Positions 1 to 12,812 of a stretch of 64,000 bases of DNA are shown here, piece after piece (the first letter of the stretch is position 1; each line of letters starts with the position of its first letter). The notes below the pieces were generated by a model. That model searched no databases, was not told the DNA's origin, and saw only the letters and a list, made by a program, of their open reading frames with translations. A program made the translations under genes and the position numbers. Origin of the DNA: Hetaerina americana (lineage: Eukaryota > Arthropoda > Insecta > Odonata > Calopterygidae); assembly GCA_022747635.1 (NCBI GenBank), contig JAKTNV010000003.1:49395475-49459474 (forward strand), written 5' to 3'.

Positions 1-662
1 TGAACACATCGTCCAACCACTCTGCCGCATCCCAGATGTTGTCTCAAGTCGAGGAAGAAGATGATATCACCTCAGCCGCCCTCAAAAGAATGAGGGCTGC
101 CAGGGCCGGGCGATCCATGACTCTCGAAGAAACCCTGGAAGATCCGGACTCCGTCTCCTCCCGCCTACGTCGCCGGCCCAAAATCGCTATGTCCGACAGA
201 CTAATGGATAGTGTCGGCCTCAAGACCAGCGAGCTGGGCGACCTGGAATCGGACAGCTTCTTCAAGCGGAGGACCCTCCGCGAATCCTCCGAGGAGAACG
301 GCCTGGAGAACGGGACGATGACCAAGTGGACGGCGCTGAAGCCGGAGGCGGCGCGCAAGGCGCTGGAGGCCGCCAGCGCGGCGGACGCCGAGGAGGATGC
401 CGCCGCGGCCATGCGCGCCAAGAGGTCGCGGGCCAGGATCGCGGAGATCGAGAACGAGATGGAGGAGCTGGCGGAGAGGGCAGCCGGGAGAGCGGGGCGG
501 AGGGCCATGGTGACGGCTCGCCTGGCGGAGGCCGCCGAGATGGGCGATGGCAGTGGCAGCGTCAACGCCTCCTCTTCCTCAGCCACATCGTCTACAGTGA
601 GGGTGAAGAAGACTTCGATCCAACAGTCGGCGACGGCTGAAAAGAAGATGGTCAGCTTCTAG
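1..662 (+). CDS. 3'-terminal coding exon of an unrecognised low-complexity protein (partial)
   Basis: The frame is open from the left edge (codons start at position 3) to a TAG at 660-662, giving about 219 visible residues. The first ATG at 36 is probably internal, because codons upstream of it are also open. The protein begins with a Ser/Asn-rich stretch, then an acidic patch (VEEEDDITSAALKRMRAARA), an Arg-rich middle (SSRLRRRPKIAMSDRLMDSV), and from about visible residue 110 an Ala/Glu/Arg-rich region with strong helical and coiled-coil character (ARIAEIENEMEELAERAAGR). It ends in a Ser/Thr-rich, basic tail (AEKKMVSF). Third positions are very GC-rich between about 280 and 560, unlike the AT-rich flanks, which argues for real coding sequence. 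I recognise no catalytic domain and cannot name the family. A long open frame on the opposite strand is its shadow. The 5' exons lie outside the window. Confidence 0.62.
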   Translation, partial: NTSSNHSAASQMLSQVEEEDDITSAALKRMRAARAGRSMTLEETLEDPDSVSSRLRRRPKIAMSDRLMDSVGLKTSELGDLESDSFFKRRTLRESSEENGLENGTMTKWTALKPEAARKALEAASAADAEEDAAAAMRAKRSRARIAEIENEMEELAERAAGRAGRRAMVTARLAEAAEMGDGSGSVNASSSSATSSTVRVKKTSIQQSATAEKKMVSF

Positions 663-3600
663 CGACACTTGGACGAGTTCCCTTCTGCTTAACATTCTGG
701 AGGAATTTAAGCACAGAATAATAATTCTTCGATGATGATGATCGATGACGATGCTGATAGTATGGAAGACGATGGCCGAACTCATCGCGTAAGAGGGTTC
801 TCACAGAGAAAAGGCCTTTAATGTATGAAAACTCCTTTCTTGTGAAAGCTACAACTTTTGTCAATTTTAGAAACTGTATATTACTATCTGTCTCTTCTAT
901 GAACAAACCTGAAAACACAAGCAAACACTAGCACACTCTTGAACATATCTTTTCAAGAAGTCTATTTGACGGGGCACATCCTATACTTATGTTTATCGCT
1001 AGCTTCATCAGCGATCTCTTGTACATATCGTATATAAACGGAAAAATTTGATTTTTCGCTAAACTAATGATTCATAGCTTAATCTGTATGATGCCATAAG
1101 CAAGTTTTTTTTAGTAAAATTCAATTCGTTTACTGTTTCTCGTGCTAAAATTAGGAAATGAAAAAAAATTAATCTCAAATTCATGTTTCAAAACATATGT
1201 AACGCATTTTTTAAGAAGAGACTTGTTAATAATTTTCAAGCTTAGTGAACCCCTCAATATATTTGCTATAATATACATGCCGGAATTGCATTTGCGCGAG
1301 GGGAATTGTTATTTCTTACTTGATTTTCATAGTTCAGTTATTAAGACATTTTTCTATACATACTTCTTTCAACATTTGTATTTAGCATTATAATTTTTAC
1401 GCCCATTTTTTTAAAACTAATTGAGCTTCTTAATCAGAAAATATACTCGGAGAAGCACAAACATTTGTCAATCGTTGAACCCCAAAAATTGTATTCGTTA
1501 AAAGCAGGTGATATACTTTTCTTGTTATGCCATGTACAGTTGTATGTTGGTACTAAATGCACAAAAAATTAGAAATTAGTGTACATTATTTGAGTCACAT
1601 TTATTGCATGAGTATATATCAAAAATGTTTTCAATTTGTTTTGCTGGAAAGTTGATAATTACCGTCGAGATGGAAGCACTGCTATTTGCCATATTTGTCG
1701 CACATTGTTCAATAACTGATTGCATACCTAACATTATTATTTTATTACAGAGGGACATTTGCTTATGGAAACCTTCAATTTTGTAACCAAATCCCTTGCA
1801 ATTTCTTAAACCATACCAACGATGCTTTAATCTCCTTGTCGTGCTGCAAAATAGAGCGCTGCAAAACAAAATTACGTCCGTATAAGCGTATTAATTATAT
1901 ACGCTTTACTTGGCTTTGACGTTCCTATTTTTTTAGTGACATTTGACACAGTGGTTTTCCTATTAAAAATTGAAGAGAAAAATTATAATTTCTAACGTGG
2001 TATGTATGAATAGCTTATTATCTTCTTGGAGACGTATTTACCTGCCGATTCCTTATTCAAATATTGAACTAAGACTCGTAGCAGTCATGTTACTGTGATG
2101 AAACTCAATGAAAGTTAATTTTTTTGTTAATAATTGCAAAAATTAATTCAAAAGCCGCTGAAAAGTTAAAAAAACTGAAATGCAAAAGTTTAAATTAAAG
2201 AAATGTATTGTTAAAACAATTGTTTCCTAAATTTTATTTTGACATTTTGAAGTATACTTAACTTACCTCATCGTGAATTTCTACTTTAGCTTTCTGGCAA
2301 CATTGTCGAAAAGGCATAAATGGTTAGATTTAAATTACAAATATTAACAACGGTGAACTCATATAATAATGGTAGAACCTTTTCTTCCGGCTCGTTAATT
2401 TTAAAGAAACGCCGCAATAGAAAATTTTCATCAAGCTGCATTCGTCTTTATTTGAGTTATTATAATTTTTTCACCAACAAAAAATTCGAATAAAGCAAAA
2501 TTAGTTAAACCATTGGTAGGAATTTTTTATGCTTTAAGTTTGGTATTTTTACATGTCTATTTTTGGAAATAGAAGAGCACGCCGAAGGAATTCAGTTTAT
2601 TATAGTAATTACTTGCAGTGAGTCAGTTTGGAGAGAGAAGTGCGGTTCACTATTAGCAGAGGTTTATTGGCAATTGAAAGGAGTCTATTTAAAGGCGCTG
2701 CAAATAATTATACTGTTATGCGTTACTTCCTCCTTTGTCGAGGAAGTGATCTCTATTTTTAGTCGGGGCGCTAAATCTTAGACATTGGATAGGGATTGGA
2801 GAGAAAACGGTGAGAATTTCGGTGAATTAAATCGCTAGAATATTCACCATTTTCTTCAATTTCGTCCCATATCAAGTGCCCATAAATGAAGTGTAAGGAA
2901 CAAAATGACTATCTAATCTAAAGGAATAAACGATCATTCGAAACACATTCCCCAAAAATATAAGACTAGTGCATGAAGGAGCGTTACAATTTACATATAA
3001 AAAGGATCAGTTTTTGAAAGTTTCTGATAACATTGTACTTTTTATAATTTCAAATAAAATTGTGGGAATAATATTCTCTTCGATATTTGTCACGAGGAGT
3101 TCATTCTGTGAAAAACTAGTAAATTCTTCGAGAAGCAGTCGTGAAAAATCCACTTGAGTTTCCTCAATGGAAGGAGAATATGATAATTTAATTTCTCGTG
3201 AAGTCGAGACAAACTAAGCAACTGACATTCCATGAGGAGGAGGAGTAGGGCGGAAACAATGAATTGCTCCTGGAACGATTTCAAGTCGTCTCGCGCGGCA
3301 ACTCGCTCGTTACAGGAGACGGGTTCGCCGGTGTTGGGCGGAGCGAGGAAGGGTGCCGGCCGAGCAGAGTAGGGAATCCGGCGGTCGGAGAGACGGGGTC
3401 GAGGGAAGATGGGTGAGGGAAGAAGTCGTGGGGTGAGGGAATTGGAAGGGTCGTGGGGAAGGGAGGGATGCAAAGGGGGAGAAGGGGGGAGGAGGAGGAG
3501 GTGGAAGAGGTTCTCGGGGGTTGAGGAAGACCGGGAATATTGGTATAGCCCCAAGCTTGGACAGGTGAAGCGGCTATTATTGTGCTCCATGGGAGCAGTG

Positions 3601-6480
3601 GGGGAAGGGAGCTGGGGGGGGGGGGGTGGTGGAGGATTGACGGGAGTGGAGGCGAGGAAATGGGGGAAGGGCAGAAGGGGAGAAGAGGGATGAATGTTTT
3701 TGGGTGCAGAGAGCTCCCCGAGTCTCGAGAGAAGATCCGCTTCTTCCCCTTTATCCTGTTTTGCAGTCCCGGGTAGCCGGCGCCACAGTATCTCAGACGC
3801 CGTGATCTCATAACCTAGGAACCCTTGCGGGGAAATGTACGCAAGACAAGGCCGGTGGAAACTATTTAAAAGTTCTTAAACCTTGACTTTTTTTACTCTT
3901 ATGCTTAGTCTCAGAGAATAAAAATTTCGAACAACATTACACAAGGAAATTGGCAATGATAGTCATTCCTAAGTTCCAAGGCTCTCTCTCAACAATGGTC
4001 GTCTTACTCTGAACTATTAAGTTACCCACGAGCATATTCCAATTAGACTCGGTAGGCAATTAGGCTTATTATATTGCCAAAATATCTGGCCCAATATCGA
4101 AATATTAGTTGGCTCATGTTACAATTGTTCATTTTCTTGTAATTTACGAGAAAATAGAAATAATGTCTATTTTTAAATTAATTAAGTAATGTTATTTATT
4201 ATCCGGCACAATACCTACCTACCTGGTCCAAAACCGAAATATGTTTATAAGTTGTATAGTTGTTCATTTTCTTCTAATTTTCGAGAAGGCAGAAATAATA
4301 TTAAGTTACGCTATTTATCATTCTGTAAAATAGGTAGGCATACTGCTATTAAGTTTCATTGACGTTTTCTTCCTTAATCATAATTGCTCCGCGTAGTGTT
4401 ATCATGCCACCTCAAAACGGAGACTAATGCATCAAATATCTCAATACGTGCATGAGTATATGATAATTTAAGTATTACCACATAAGTGAAATAAATATTT
4501 GTTTTGAGGAAAATATATTTTTTAGGAGATAAATCACCAAACAATGAATCAGTGATCCCCAAAATATTGCGAGAGAGAATATAATTATTCTTCATAACTG
4601 AGCATACTTTTAACTAATCTTAAGACCTTTTCTCGTAGTTATCAAGATTCATTCAGCAATCAAAAGCTTTTTTAAATCTAAATAACTGTAGAGAATACAC
4701 TATCTGCCTTAAAATACTATGAGTTAGAAATTAAATATGAAGTTATAGGAAGTATGAACAATAGTTTTCATGAAATATTTATATTTAACTGAGTTTCCAT
4801 TATATACAGATGGAGTTTCTTGAATAACTTCAATGATGCATACTATTTAGAGTAAGAAGACCATATTGGGGTGGATTTGATTTAAGAGAGTGCAATTTGC
4901 GCATGCTATTTTCCACTCTAACAACGGATTAATAATAAGGAATGAATATAAGTTTGTGATGAAAGTGAAAAATAATGCATTTAAGAAGAATTTAATTTTT
5001 TAGCTTCCATACTCAGAATAACCCTAAGGAAGTCTTAATTTCACCTCGCACCACTAACCAAGCTACTTGAAATCCATATTTTCGACCTTCTCCGCTGATA
5101 AAATCTTTGCTATACATACAGCTCCAGGATGATTGAGCTTAATCACCGCATTAAGCGTAACCTGCACAGCTTTGAACTGCCTCTTTAAAGCTTAGACGTT
5201 ATATCATGGACGACATGCTTTTTAATCTTGCACTTTGGTAAACTCTACCTATTATTTGATGCCATCTTCTCACATTTTCCTCGCTTCCACTTGAGCTAAC
5301 ACTCGGAGCGCGTTGCACCGCCTGAGTATCAACAGAATCACCCTCCCCCCCCTCCTCCCTCTCACCCCCACCCTTAGAATCCTGCTCTCACCTCACCTCT
5401 TTCATCGCTATCCCCAGCGCTCGCACCCCTTACACCCCGCACCACCGCAACCGACGTCACGTCCTCCGTCCCTTCGCTTTCCCTCGTCCTTACGGGTGGC
5501 TGTCAAACACGTTCCCAACACTTCCCGCTCACGTCCCTGCTCACGTTTCAAATTCCTTGACCCAACACCCTTCGTCATATATTATACCTGCCGCCACCCG
5601 AAGGCCTGATTCGCCAAAATTAGTCGATACTCATCCAAGAAGAGTCTATATCGTAACTCGCTTACCTATTTACCAGAGAAATTTTCTGGCGAATCCCATG
5701 GATATCCTATTTTCTTAACTGATCGATAGCGGATTCTTAATCATTATTTGAGGGTGCAACAAAGCTATTAAAATCCATTGAAAATGACGTAATACGAGTG
5801 GATTCAAAATCTTACATCTTCTAATTTATTTCGGATCGACTCATTACAACAAAAAGTTAAAACTTTTGTAAATTCAGCTACGCAATCTCTATTCTAATGG
5901 ATACATTTTTCACAACGTAGACGCCATTATTCCATTGTCGAAGAGAACGTTTCGGTCACGGTTCCTTTTGCCCACTGGAAATCCCGGCTGGTACGGAGCT
6001 GAGTCTTCTCGTTTTCATTTCCACGCGATCTTTGGCCTTATTTGAAATGTCGCACCCACGAACGAATATTTTAAACACATCCATTACACCATTGCCGCAT
6101 GTATCACTCAATTGACGTTGAAGTTCGATGGCTGTTAAATCTCGCGGGTTTCTTGTACGCTAAACGACGTATTTTAAGTATGAAAAACTCTTCTAGCTCT
6201 AGCGGAGGCTATACAAACTCTGAGTAATGTACGGTAGAGCCATCTATGTTTTTTATCGATCAAAAGTTTCCAAATATAATGAGCTCCACCATATCTTTAT
6301 ATCTACTCCGTCTTGATAAAAAAGAATACTAGGGTACTCTAACCCACCTCAAACTCTAAGAATTAAAATTATGCATTACGCTTGAGAGTTTTCGGTTGAC
6401 TGTTATGTTGAGTTAAATGGAAAAAAATTTTTAATGTCACAGAGATGCACATATATGAACAAGGGATGGAACTAATTAGA
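663..6480. other. Intergenic/3' flank, no gene seen
   Basis: AT-rich DNA downstream of the terminal exon. No reading frame here resembles a protein family. Two compositional patches stand out: a GA-rich, CpG-containing stretch at about 3280-3760 with a run of G near 3616-3628, and a C-rich stretch at about 5290-5600. Both generate long open frames rich in Pro/Ser/Arg that look like composition artefacts. Confidence 0.6.
3400..3700. repeat. GA-rich low-complexity tract with poly-G run
   Basis: The + strand is almost entirely G and A, including a 13-bp G run near 3616-3628 followed by GGTGGTGG. The upstream part (3290-3400) is CpG-rich. It could be an old promoter-associated simple sequence. 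No initiator or splice donor was clear enough to call a gene start. Confidence 0.6.
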
Positions 6481-6494
6481 TGTATTCTCTAGAA

Positions 6495-7010
6495 GTACAT
6501 CGTGAATGGGCAAAGAAGCGTTCACAAAGAAGCGGGAGTTGATGGCACACACATAAAAGTAAAGGCGTAAAGAGGGGACTAGGGAACACTTTTATACGGA
6601 GCGTAGGTTTTTATGGATCGAAAACGCAAGTCGAAGAGACATGAGAATAAACGGAAATTCGAAGGCGTCGAGACATGGTTGTGGAAAAGAATGGAGAAGA
6701 TTATAAGAGTATATACGGAGAGGAAAACAAACGAAATCCTAGGCATGGTAGGTTGAGTGAGACCAGTTGTTGGTTGAAATTCGATGATGGTAGAGCCAGT
6801 GGATTCTGGAGACACTGAGAGGCATTGGGATGGTGATGACAGTAATGGAGGGAAGGATGCTAGAAAAGCGAGTCAAAGGGAGGAAAAGAATAGGCATTTT
6901 GAATTAACTCACGGGGATAAAAAATGCAGCGCTACAGAATGAGTCGTTGTAATATGTAGAATGGAGTTAAGGAATTTCTGTACCATGTTAGTCAGTGCTC
7001 ACGAATACAG
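6495..7010 (+). mobile_element. Decayed 3' end of an RTE-like LINE
   Basis: Frame-shifting translation gives pieces that align by eye with the 3' part of the better LINE copy at 41.0-42.8 kb: MGKEAFTKKRELM (about 6506-6545), a WSVGFYGSKT-like stretch (about 6598-6630), ERKTNE-ILGMVG near 6720-6750 and VMEGRMLEKRVKGRKRIGIL near 6843-6902. These correspond to the conserved region after the reverse transcriptase domain of many insect non-LTR retrotransposons. There are several frameshifts and stops, so it is non-functional. No target duplication was identified. Confidence 0.6.
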
Positions 7011-10000
7011 TAGTGTGTAGTACCAGGGTCCGTCAATAATATACCCTAAACCGGTTACTTACAAGCTAATAATGATCTGGAATGCCTTTTTTGAATTTAA
7101 ACGCCTTTTATCATAAACAAATAAAGCGGTCGGACCTGTCTACCAATCGTCAGTTCACATTGTGACCATAACTTTTCCCACCGATGTGAAGGTTTTCTTA
7201 AGTTGATAGTTCTAAGGGTTAAGAGGTGCTCCGAGGAAAAAAGGCTCCGTAAATACCACCCAAGTGCACTGTTGTCGCAAGTAGGTCACAGAGGAAGTTC
7301 CGATTATTGCCCTGTCTCGAAAACGGCCCATAGATATCCATGTGCACTCAAACCCACGCACTAACTGCTCACATTAATGCTTACCACTTTGGTACGTACA
7401 AAATACTAAGAATTTTCACGGTCAAAAATTATTATTTTTGTCCCTTTAGTCCAATATTTCGAGTATGATTTGACCAACGCTGAATGTCCGTTTCAAAGTG
7501 CACTTTAGTGGAATAGCCTTTCTCTGGTACTGGTTATCTATATCTTTAAAAAGCATTCAAAACGGAGAGAACTGATTTTTAAACTTTCCTTCAAGTACAC
7601 TGCTCAAATAATACCACTCGTTGAACCAATTCCCCGTTTCCAAGCTATGAGGACGCATAAAAAGCAATGCTCCGGCTCTAAAACCATCTGATTTTCAAGG
7701 CATCCCGGTGGAATTACCTTTTCCTCTTCGACCTTTCGCCCATCCTATTCTTGCTCTTCACGTCCCAGTCTCTCAAGCCCTCGTTACCCTCCTTTCCGTT
7801 CTATCTTGTTTTTGATGACTTTGCTTCTATTCTCTTAATCTGGATCTTCGAACCCTTTTTTCCATTTCCTGGCTCTATTCGCCCACGCACATATGTTCTT
7901 GCCCCCTGCACTTTTTTGTATTGAGGCCATATTAATCCCTCATTGGCCGCATATTTTTACAATCTTAATATAATCTGGATAGTAAATAATGCACTTCTCC
8001 ATCCAGCATCCTTTTTCAGTTCCTTTCTAAAATGATGTAAATATTTGTATTCGGCGCACATTTTCAGCTCTATCCCAGGCTCAATTATTACGCAATCAAT
8101 CTTCTCGTTCCCTGCATCATTTTCAGACTGAATTAAAGTATTTAAGCTATTCATTTTCTCGTCTAACTAATACCTCATTCTCCTTTTCCTCATTTAGTGC
8201 TATTTTTTCTTGATACTTTCATCATCATATTTGTTTTACCTTCACTTCACGCTCTTCGTAATTTCCGTTTCTTCTCTTTGATACAGCGAGCACATTATTT
8301 AATACTACCTTTAAGATTCTTCGATATGCAGGAATAAGCTGACTGATTTCTTGCATTGTAAAATTCATTTGTTGATCAAAATATTTTGAGTTCAAATTTT
8401 TATGGTGCTCTAGGATCTCGAAGAAACTTAATGAAACATTTCCCTAGTTCCCAAGTTCCCTAGAGGCCTCCCAGATACTGCATAACACCGACGAATATCG
8501 ATCGAGGGAAAATTATACGTAACCTCTGAGTACGTTACGGATGAGACTAAAATAATGGAATACATTTGTAATAACATTCCTTCGCTTTTCTAAGTCCACT
8601 AAAAAGAATTAAATCGGCAAATACCAACATAGTGAAGAATTTCTACCTTTAATTTCATAATGAATCCATGTTATCACTATTTTTACATGTTTACAGGATG
8701 CATCAAATGAATAGTCAACATACTATATTTATTGTTTAAAGTGATTTAGACATTGACTGCTATGGATGCGGTGCATTACAGCTTAGTTTTCACACTAACC
8801 TATACCAAATATTTTAGGTACATTATAGAGTTTCTTTGTTAATTTCAATCATGGAATTTTCTCCTCTCGTTAATGCTTTTGTTTCAGCAATGATGCTACC
8901 ACTTTGTGGTACAAGTGTTGAAAACCAACTCACTTTTCATAAATGAGGGAAAAATAATAACGGCCGTAGGCTTCTGAACTTCTCTATCAACGAAAACTTA
9001 CCATATCTTTTTTCCATTTTAGGAATTTTACCATTTTTGTTGGATATAAATGAAAAATTACTAATATTTTAGTGAGTGAACATAAATATCCACTTCTCAA
9101 AAGAATGGGCTAGGTAGCGGGGAATAATTAAAGACGTGTGCATGAAAACTGCATTATTTAAATAATCATTCACAATGGGTGGGGCTAAAACTAAGAAAAA
9201 ACTGTTTCACATTTACAGATAAAGTTTGATATTCAATTATTAAGGAACTATCAAGTGACTACTATTTCCACTACTAGAGTCTGGCTTGAGATATAAAAAC
9301 TGAGATAAATTTCGTCCGAGAGCCGGTTAGAGGTTTTAATCCACTTTGATCCATATCCGCCATTATGTGGCCATTAGCGAAAACCATAAACACATTTCAG
9401 GCACGCTTTCCCTACTCTTTAGTTGCACGATAAATTATCGTCCATTTATCTCCTCATCGAACGATCTTGCTCCCGAGAGCAGAAGAGCTTTACCCCGCAC
9501 CCTTCCCATGCAAAATCATTACCCCCTCCTGAATCGTCTGAGCTCTCTTCACAGACTCTACTTTGAGGTCGTGGCCATCAGCGAAAGAATTCTTTTAGAT
9601 AAGCTTCGCTAGTATGAACCCATTAACCCACTCGTATTACCTCCCAGACCCTCTCTCTCCCCTTTCCTTACGATGGCCATCGGGTTAACACGCATACTTC
9701 CTCTCGCAGTTGAACATTTCGTCATTTTTTTTCGAGCATTTCTCTCCTTCACATCACCCTCCTAAAATTTTCCATTACCCCACCCTCTGCAGTTCTTTCT
9801 TCCTCTCTCTCTTACTCCCGTGCCCTCCTCGTTCTCTTCTCCCTCCGCGGACGTCCCTAGCCCGGCAAAATACGACTTCACCCCGCCTCAACGGATGTAT
9901 ATTCCGGAGACGCGCGTGTTTTGCACCAAAATAGGTTTCCGCATGCCTCAACGAGTTGCGCCTTAACGAGCGAGAGCGCGAACAATCCCTCGGTCGCGGC

Positions 10001-12545
10001 GAAATTCAGTGTGCGAGAGCGTATTTCTCCAGAGCTTGGCAAAAAAAAAGTTCACGGTGAGCTCTCACTGTAGACACGCATTTATTTGGTTTAGTTTCCA
10101 TTAAATAAAGGGGATCTCTCAATATGTTTCTGTTTTATGCCGCGTAAAGATGCTAGTTTTTTCCAGAAAAAATAAAATAGATTACATTGAATTATGAAGT
10201 GCAGAAATTCAGTTCAGAATATTTCACATTACTTGCACCCATCGATTATCTCGATAAAATTTCTTTTAATTGTGCGTCGGATCGAGGCATTATGTTTAAC
10301 ATTCTAAGAGAAATTCCTTGATTTTTTTACCATAAAAGCGAAAAAAATATTCATTTTATTGTGATCCAAGAGATGAAGTTGGTCATATGTTCCTATTTTC
10401 AGAAATGTAAGTTGCTTAAACGTTGCTGTCTGACGAAGGACAGATTCCCCAGACCATGGAGGTCCAATAATTTCTGCCACTCATGATTTAGTTCTTGATT
10501 CGCTTCCTGATTGAGGATGAGCACGTACTAATTTCACCACATGCAATTGATATAGGAAAATCTCGTATTAATGGCGGTCATGTATTTCAAGATTTAAACT
10601 TTTGACGGATGCGTGTCGTAATAGGGTCACGATGGGATGGATCTAACGAGAATCGGGAAAGAGGAAGCATTGCCGGGGTCCAGGAGTAAAAGGGGAGGGG
10701 AAATGTGACCTGCGAGGAAAGGTAAACAGGATTAATGGCGGAGAATGGTCCGTTCCCGAGGTGACGAAGACAGGCAGCTTGGCCACTGCACTGACTTATT
10801 TATGGCGTTCGAATTGAAGACAAAGGACTTGAGTGGAAGAGATGAGCAGCGGGGGCTGAAGTGTATGGAAAAGGAGAGTTGGAGGAGGATTGATGGTTAG
10901 AGATCGGCGCAAAGGGCAAGGGCCACCGGTTGAGAAACGGTCTGGGAAGAGGACTAGTGTTGGTTGAGCGATGTAATCATTCTATTTTCCGTGGAATCGC
11001 TCGAACGAATACGCATTTAGTGAATCGAGAGTGGAATAGTGAACAGTTATTAAAGCTTGTATTGTGGTTTTTATTTTGGAATAAGCTGCATGGCTTGTTC
11101 TTTTTACTTTGACTCCTGGCCTTCGGCAAATCCAGTCCCAGTTACATCCGAGCAAAACATCAACTGAGTTATTTCGCAAAACGTATTTCAAATGCCATCT
11201 ATAAAATAATATCGTCGCTACAGTTTCTTCACGATGCACTTTTAATATGCCAATTGACCCAGGATTATTTGAAAGAAATTAAGTAATAAGATATAAAATA
11301 GAGGCAAATTTTTCACCAGCATATAATTATAGAAATAGCAAAATTCAGTCATCGACGAGGTTTAGATTGGGGGAATGAGCGTGACCAAATTTTATTGGCA
11401 AGTAATTTGATAGGCGAAGGGTGTATGGACTCAATTTAATTCAATACTTTCGATACACGCATTACTCAAGGAAATCCAAGCGACGCTTTTCTCGCAGACT
11501 GTGGACCACAAATGTAAGTATTACACAGTTGAATATTAGTTCAGTAATATTTATCATAATATGTATAGAGTAATTTGCTTTGATTATAAGAGGAATACAA
11601 TCCCACATTGAGTTGAATAAACAGGTAATATTTCAAACTAATGGGGGAAATATTTTGAACCACTATCATTTTAAAACAGAGATATAAATTTAATGGCAGA
11701 AAACTATCCATTAATCTAATGATAAAATTATTTACGTGCGGAATTTTATACCTAATGGATGCATACTCTTTTACGAAAATAACTTCATAAATTCATAAAA
11801 TAAATTTTATTTCTGAATAGGACTGAAATCAATCAAGGAATAGGGAGTATAGAAGGGAAGAAACGATTTACAGGAAGTTATTTCTTACAAAGTGGTGAAA
11901 TAAATTCCGTCCACTCAGTCATTTTTTGCAACTTTCTAACAGACAGACTGGAAAATTGGGGATGACGGATTGCCATTCCAAATTCAAACTATTTTGGTGA
12001 TCGCATAGGATGAAGGTCCCGAAAAAACGGTGACTGCTAATTTATCTCTTTACATACCCTGAGGTGGAAGTAAAGATGAAGGGAAGGAAAAATGTAAAAT
12101 ATATGAGAAAAGTTTCAACACGATATCAATCAGCGAATTCTGCTCTGAAAAAATAGGAATTTCACCCTCCAATGGAGAAAAAGATCCATTGAAAATTTAT
12201 TTATAAGCCAATACCCTGGGGATGGTATGAATAAAAATGACTCCAATGCCTTATGCATTAATGCAATGAATACAATGAATTATTGATGAAATTTAAACGT
12301 AAAAATATCGGATTTAAAGAGGATGTGCACAAAATATTTACAGGGTATCTGAGGCCTCAAAAGTAAATATACTGTATTAATGCATAGAATATCAAATATA
12401 CTGTCTTGAAGTAGACTATTATCTTGGGAAAGGAATACTAAAACAGAGATGCTTATGATAAAGCTGAGTACACCGAAGCCTTATTTTCATGTCAATGTTT
12501 TCAAAACCTAGCCGAAAGTCTAACTGTTCAAGATTGACCTGAAAC
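7011..12545. other. Intergenic, no gene seen
   Basis: AT-rich sequence with no coding similarity that I recognise. The C/T-rich patch at about 9630-9860 leads into the CpG-rich promoter candidate annotated separately. Short open frames elsewhere lack codon bias or recognisable motifs. Confidence 0.55.
9800..10056 (+). promoter_or_regulatory. Candidate CpG-rich promoter and short noncoding first exon
   Basis: A CpG-rich stretch (about 9820-10020, with repeated CGAG, GCGCG and CGCGGCG motifs) is followed by an arthropod-type initiator TCAGTG at 10006-10011, putting a possible start at A10008. A good splice donor (ACG|GTGAGC) follows at 10056/10057. This could be the 5' UTR exon of a + strand gene whose next exons I could not find. 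It is inferred from sequence pattern only. Confidence 0.35.
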
Positions 12546-12812
12546 TATATTTTTAGATGCAACTATTTCAGAGCGTAAAAATCATTCGCCTTGACTGGGA
12601 CTCGAACCCAGATCCCTCAATATCCGGTCGAGTGCTTTAGCCACTTAAGCTACCGAGGCGTCCTCTTAAACTCCGAAATTTTGGGGCTTTTAAAGGAACT
12701 AGATGATTTTTACGCTCTGAAATAGTTGCATTGAAATGCACATTAGCGGATGACTCCGTTAAAAGTTACTGTTGCGGCATCTCCCGCAGTTTCTTTGGAA
12801 TATATTTTTAGA
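12546..12812 (+). mobile_element. tRNA-like element insertion, inverted plus direct block, 12-bp target duplication
   Basis: The body at 12558-12800 is flanked by perfect 12-bp copies of TATATTTTTAGA (12546-12557 and 12801-12812). The left block (12558 to about 12705) is the reverse complement of the family unit seen in the 26.6-30.1 kb array and carries the 73-nt tRNA-like sequence on the - strand. The right block (about 12703-12800) is a direct segment ending in CCGCAGTTTCTTTGGAA. The two blocks meet at an ATG shared by both unit orientations. Because both cover the same unit segment, they form 29-bp perfect inverted repeats at 12557-12585 and 12703-12731. The copy differs slightly from the array (for example AACTATTTC where the array has AACAATTTC). 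Confidence 0.85.
12587..12659 (-). repeat. tRNA-like sequence (SINE head)
   Basis: A 73-nt cloverleaf can be drawn on the - strand: acceptor GCCTCGG/TCAAGGC with one C-A mismatch, D arm GCTT/AAGC, anticodon arm CTCGA/TTGAG with loop CCGGATA, a 4-nt variable loop, and T arm CTGGG/CCCAG with loop TTCGAGT. The A box (TAGCTTAAGTGG) and B box (GGTTCGAGTCC) are good Pol III promoter matches. Position 33 is C instead of U, so I treat it as tRNA-derived rather than a working tRNA gene. Confidence 0.75.

Noticed and set aside
3281..3811. 176-codon and other frames in the GA-rich patch
   Set aside because: Pro/Ser/Arg-rich products of a biased sequence, mutually overlapping, with no conserved motif.
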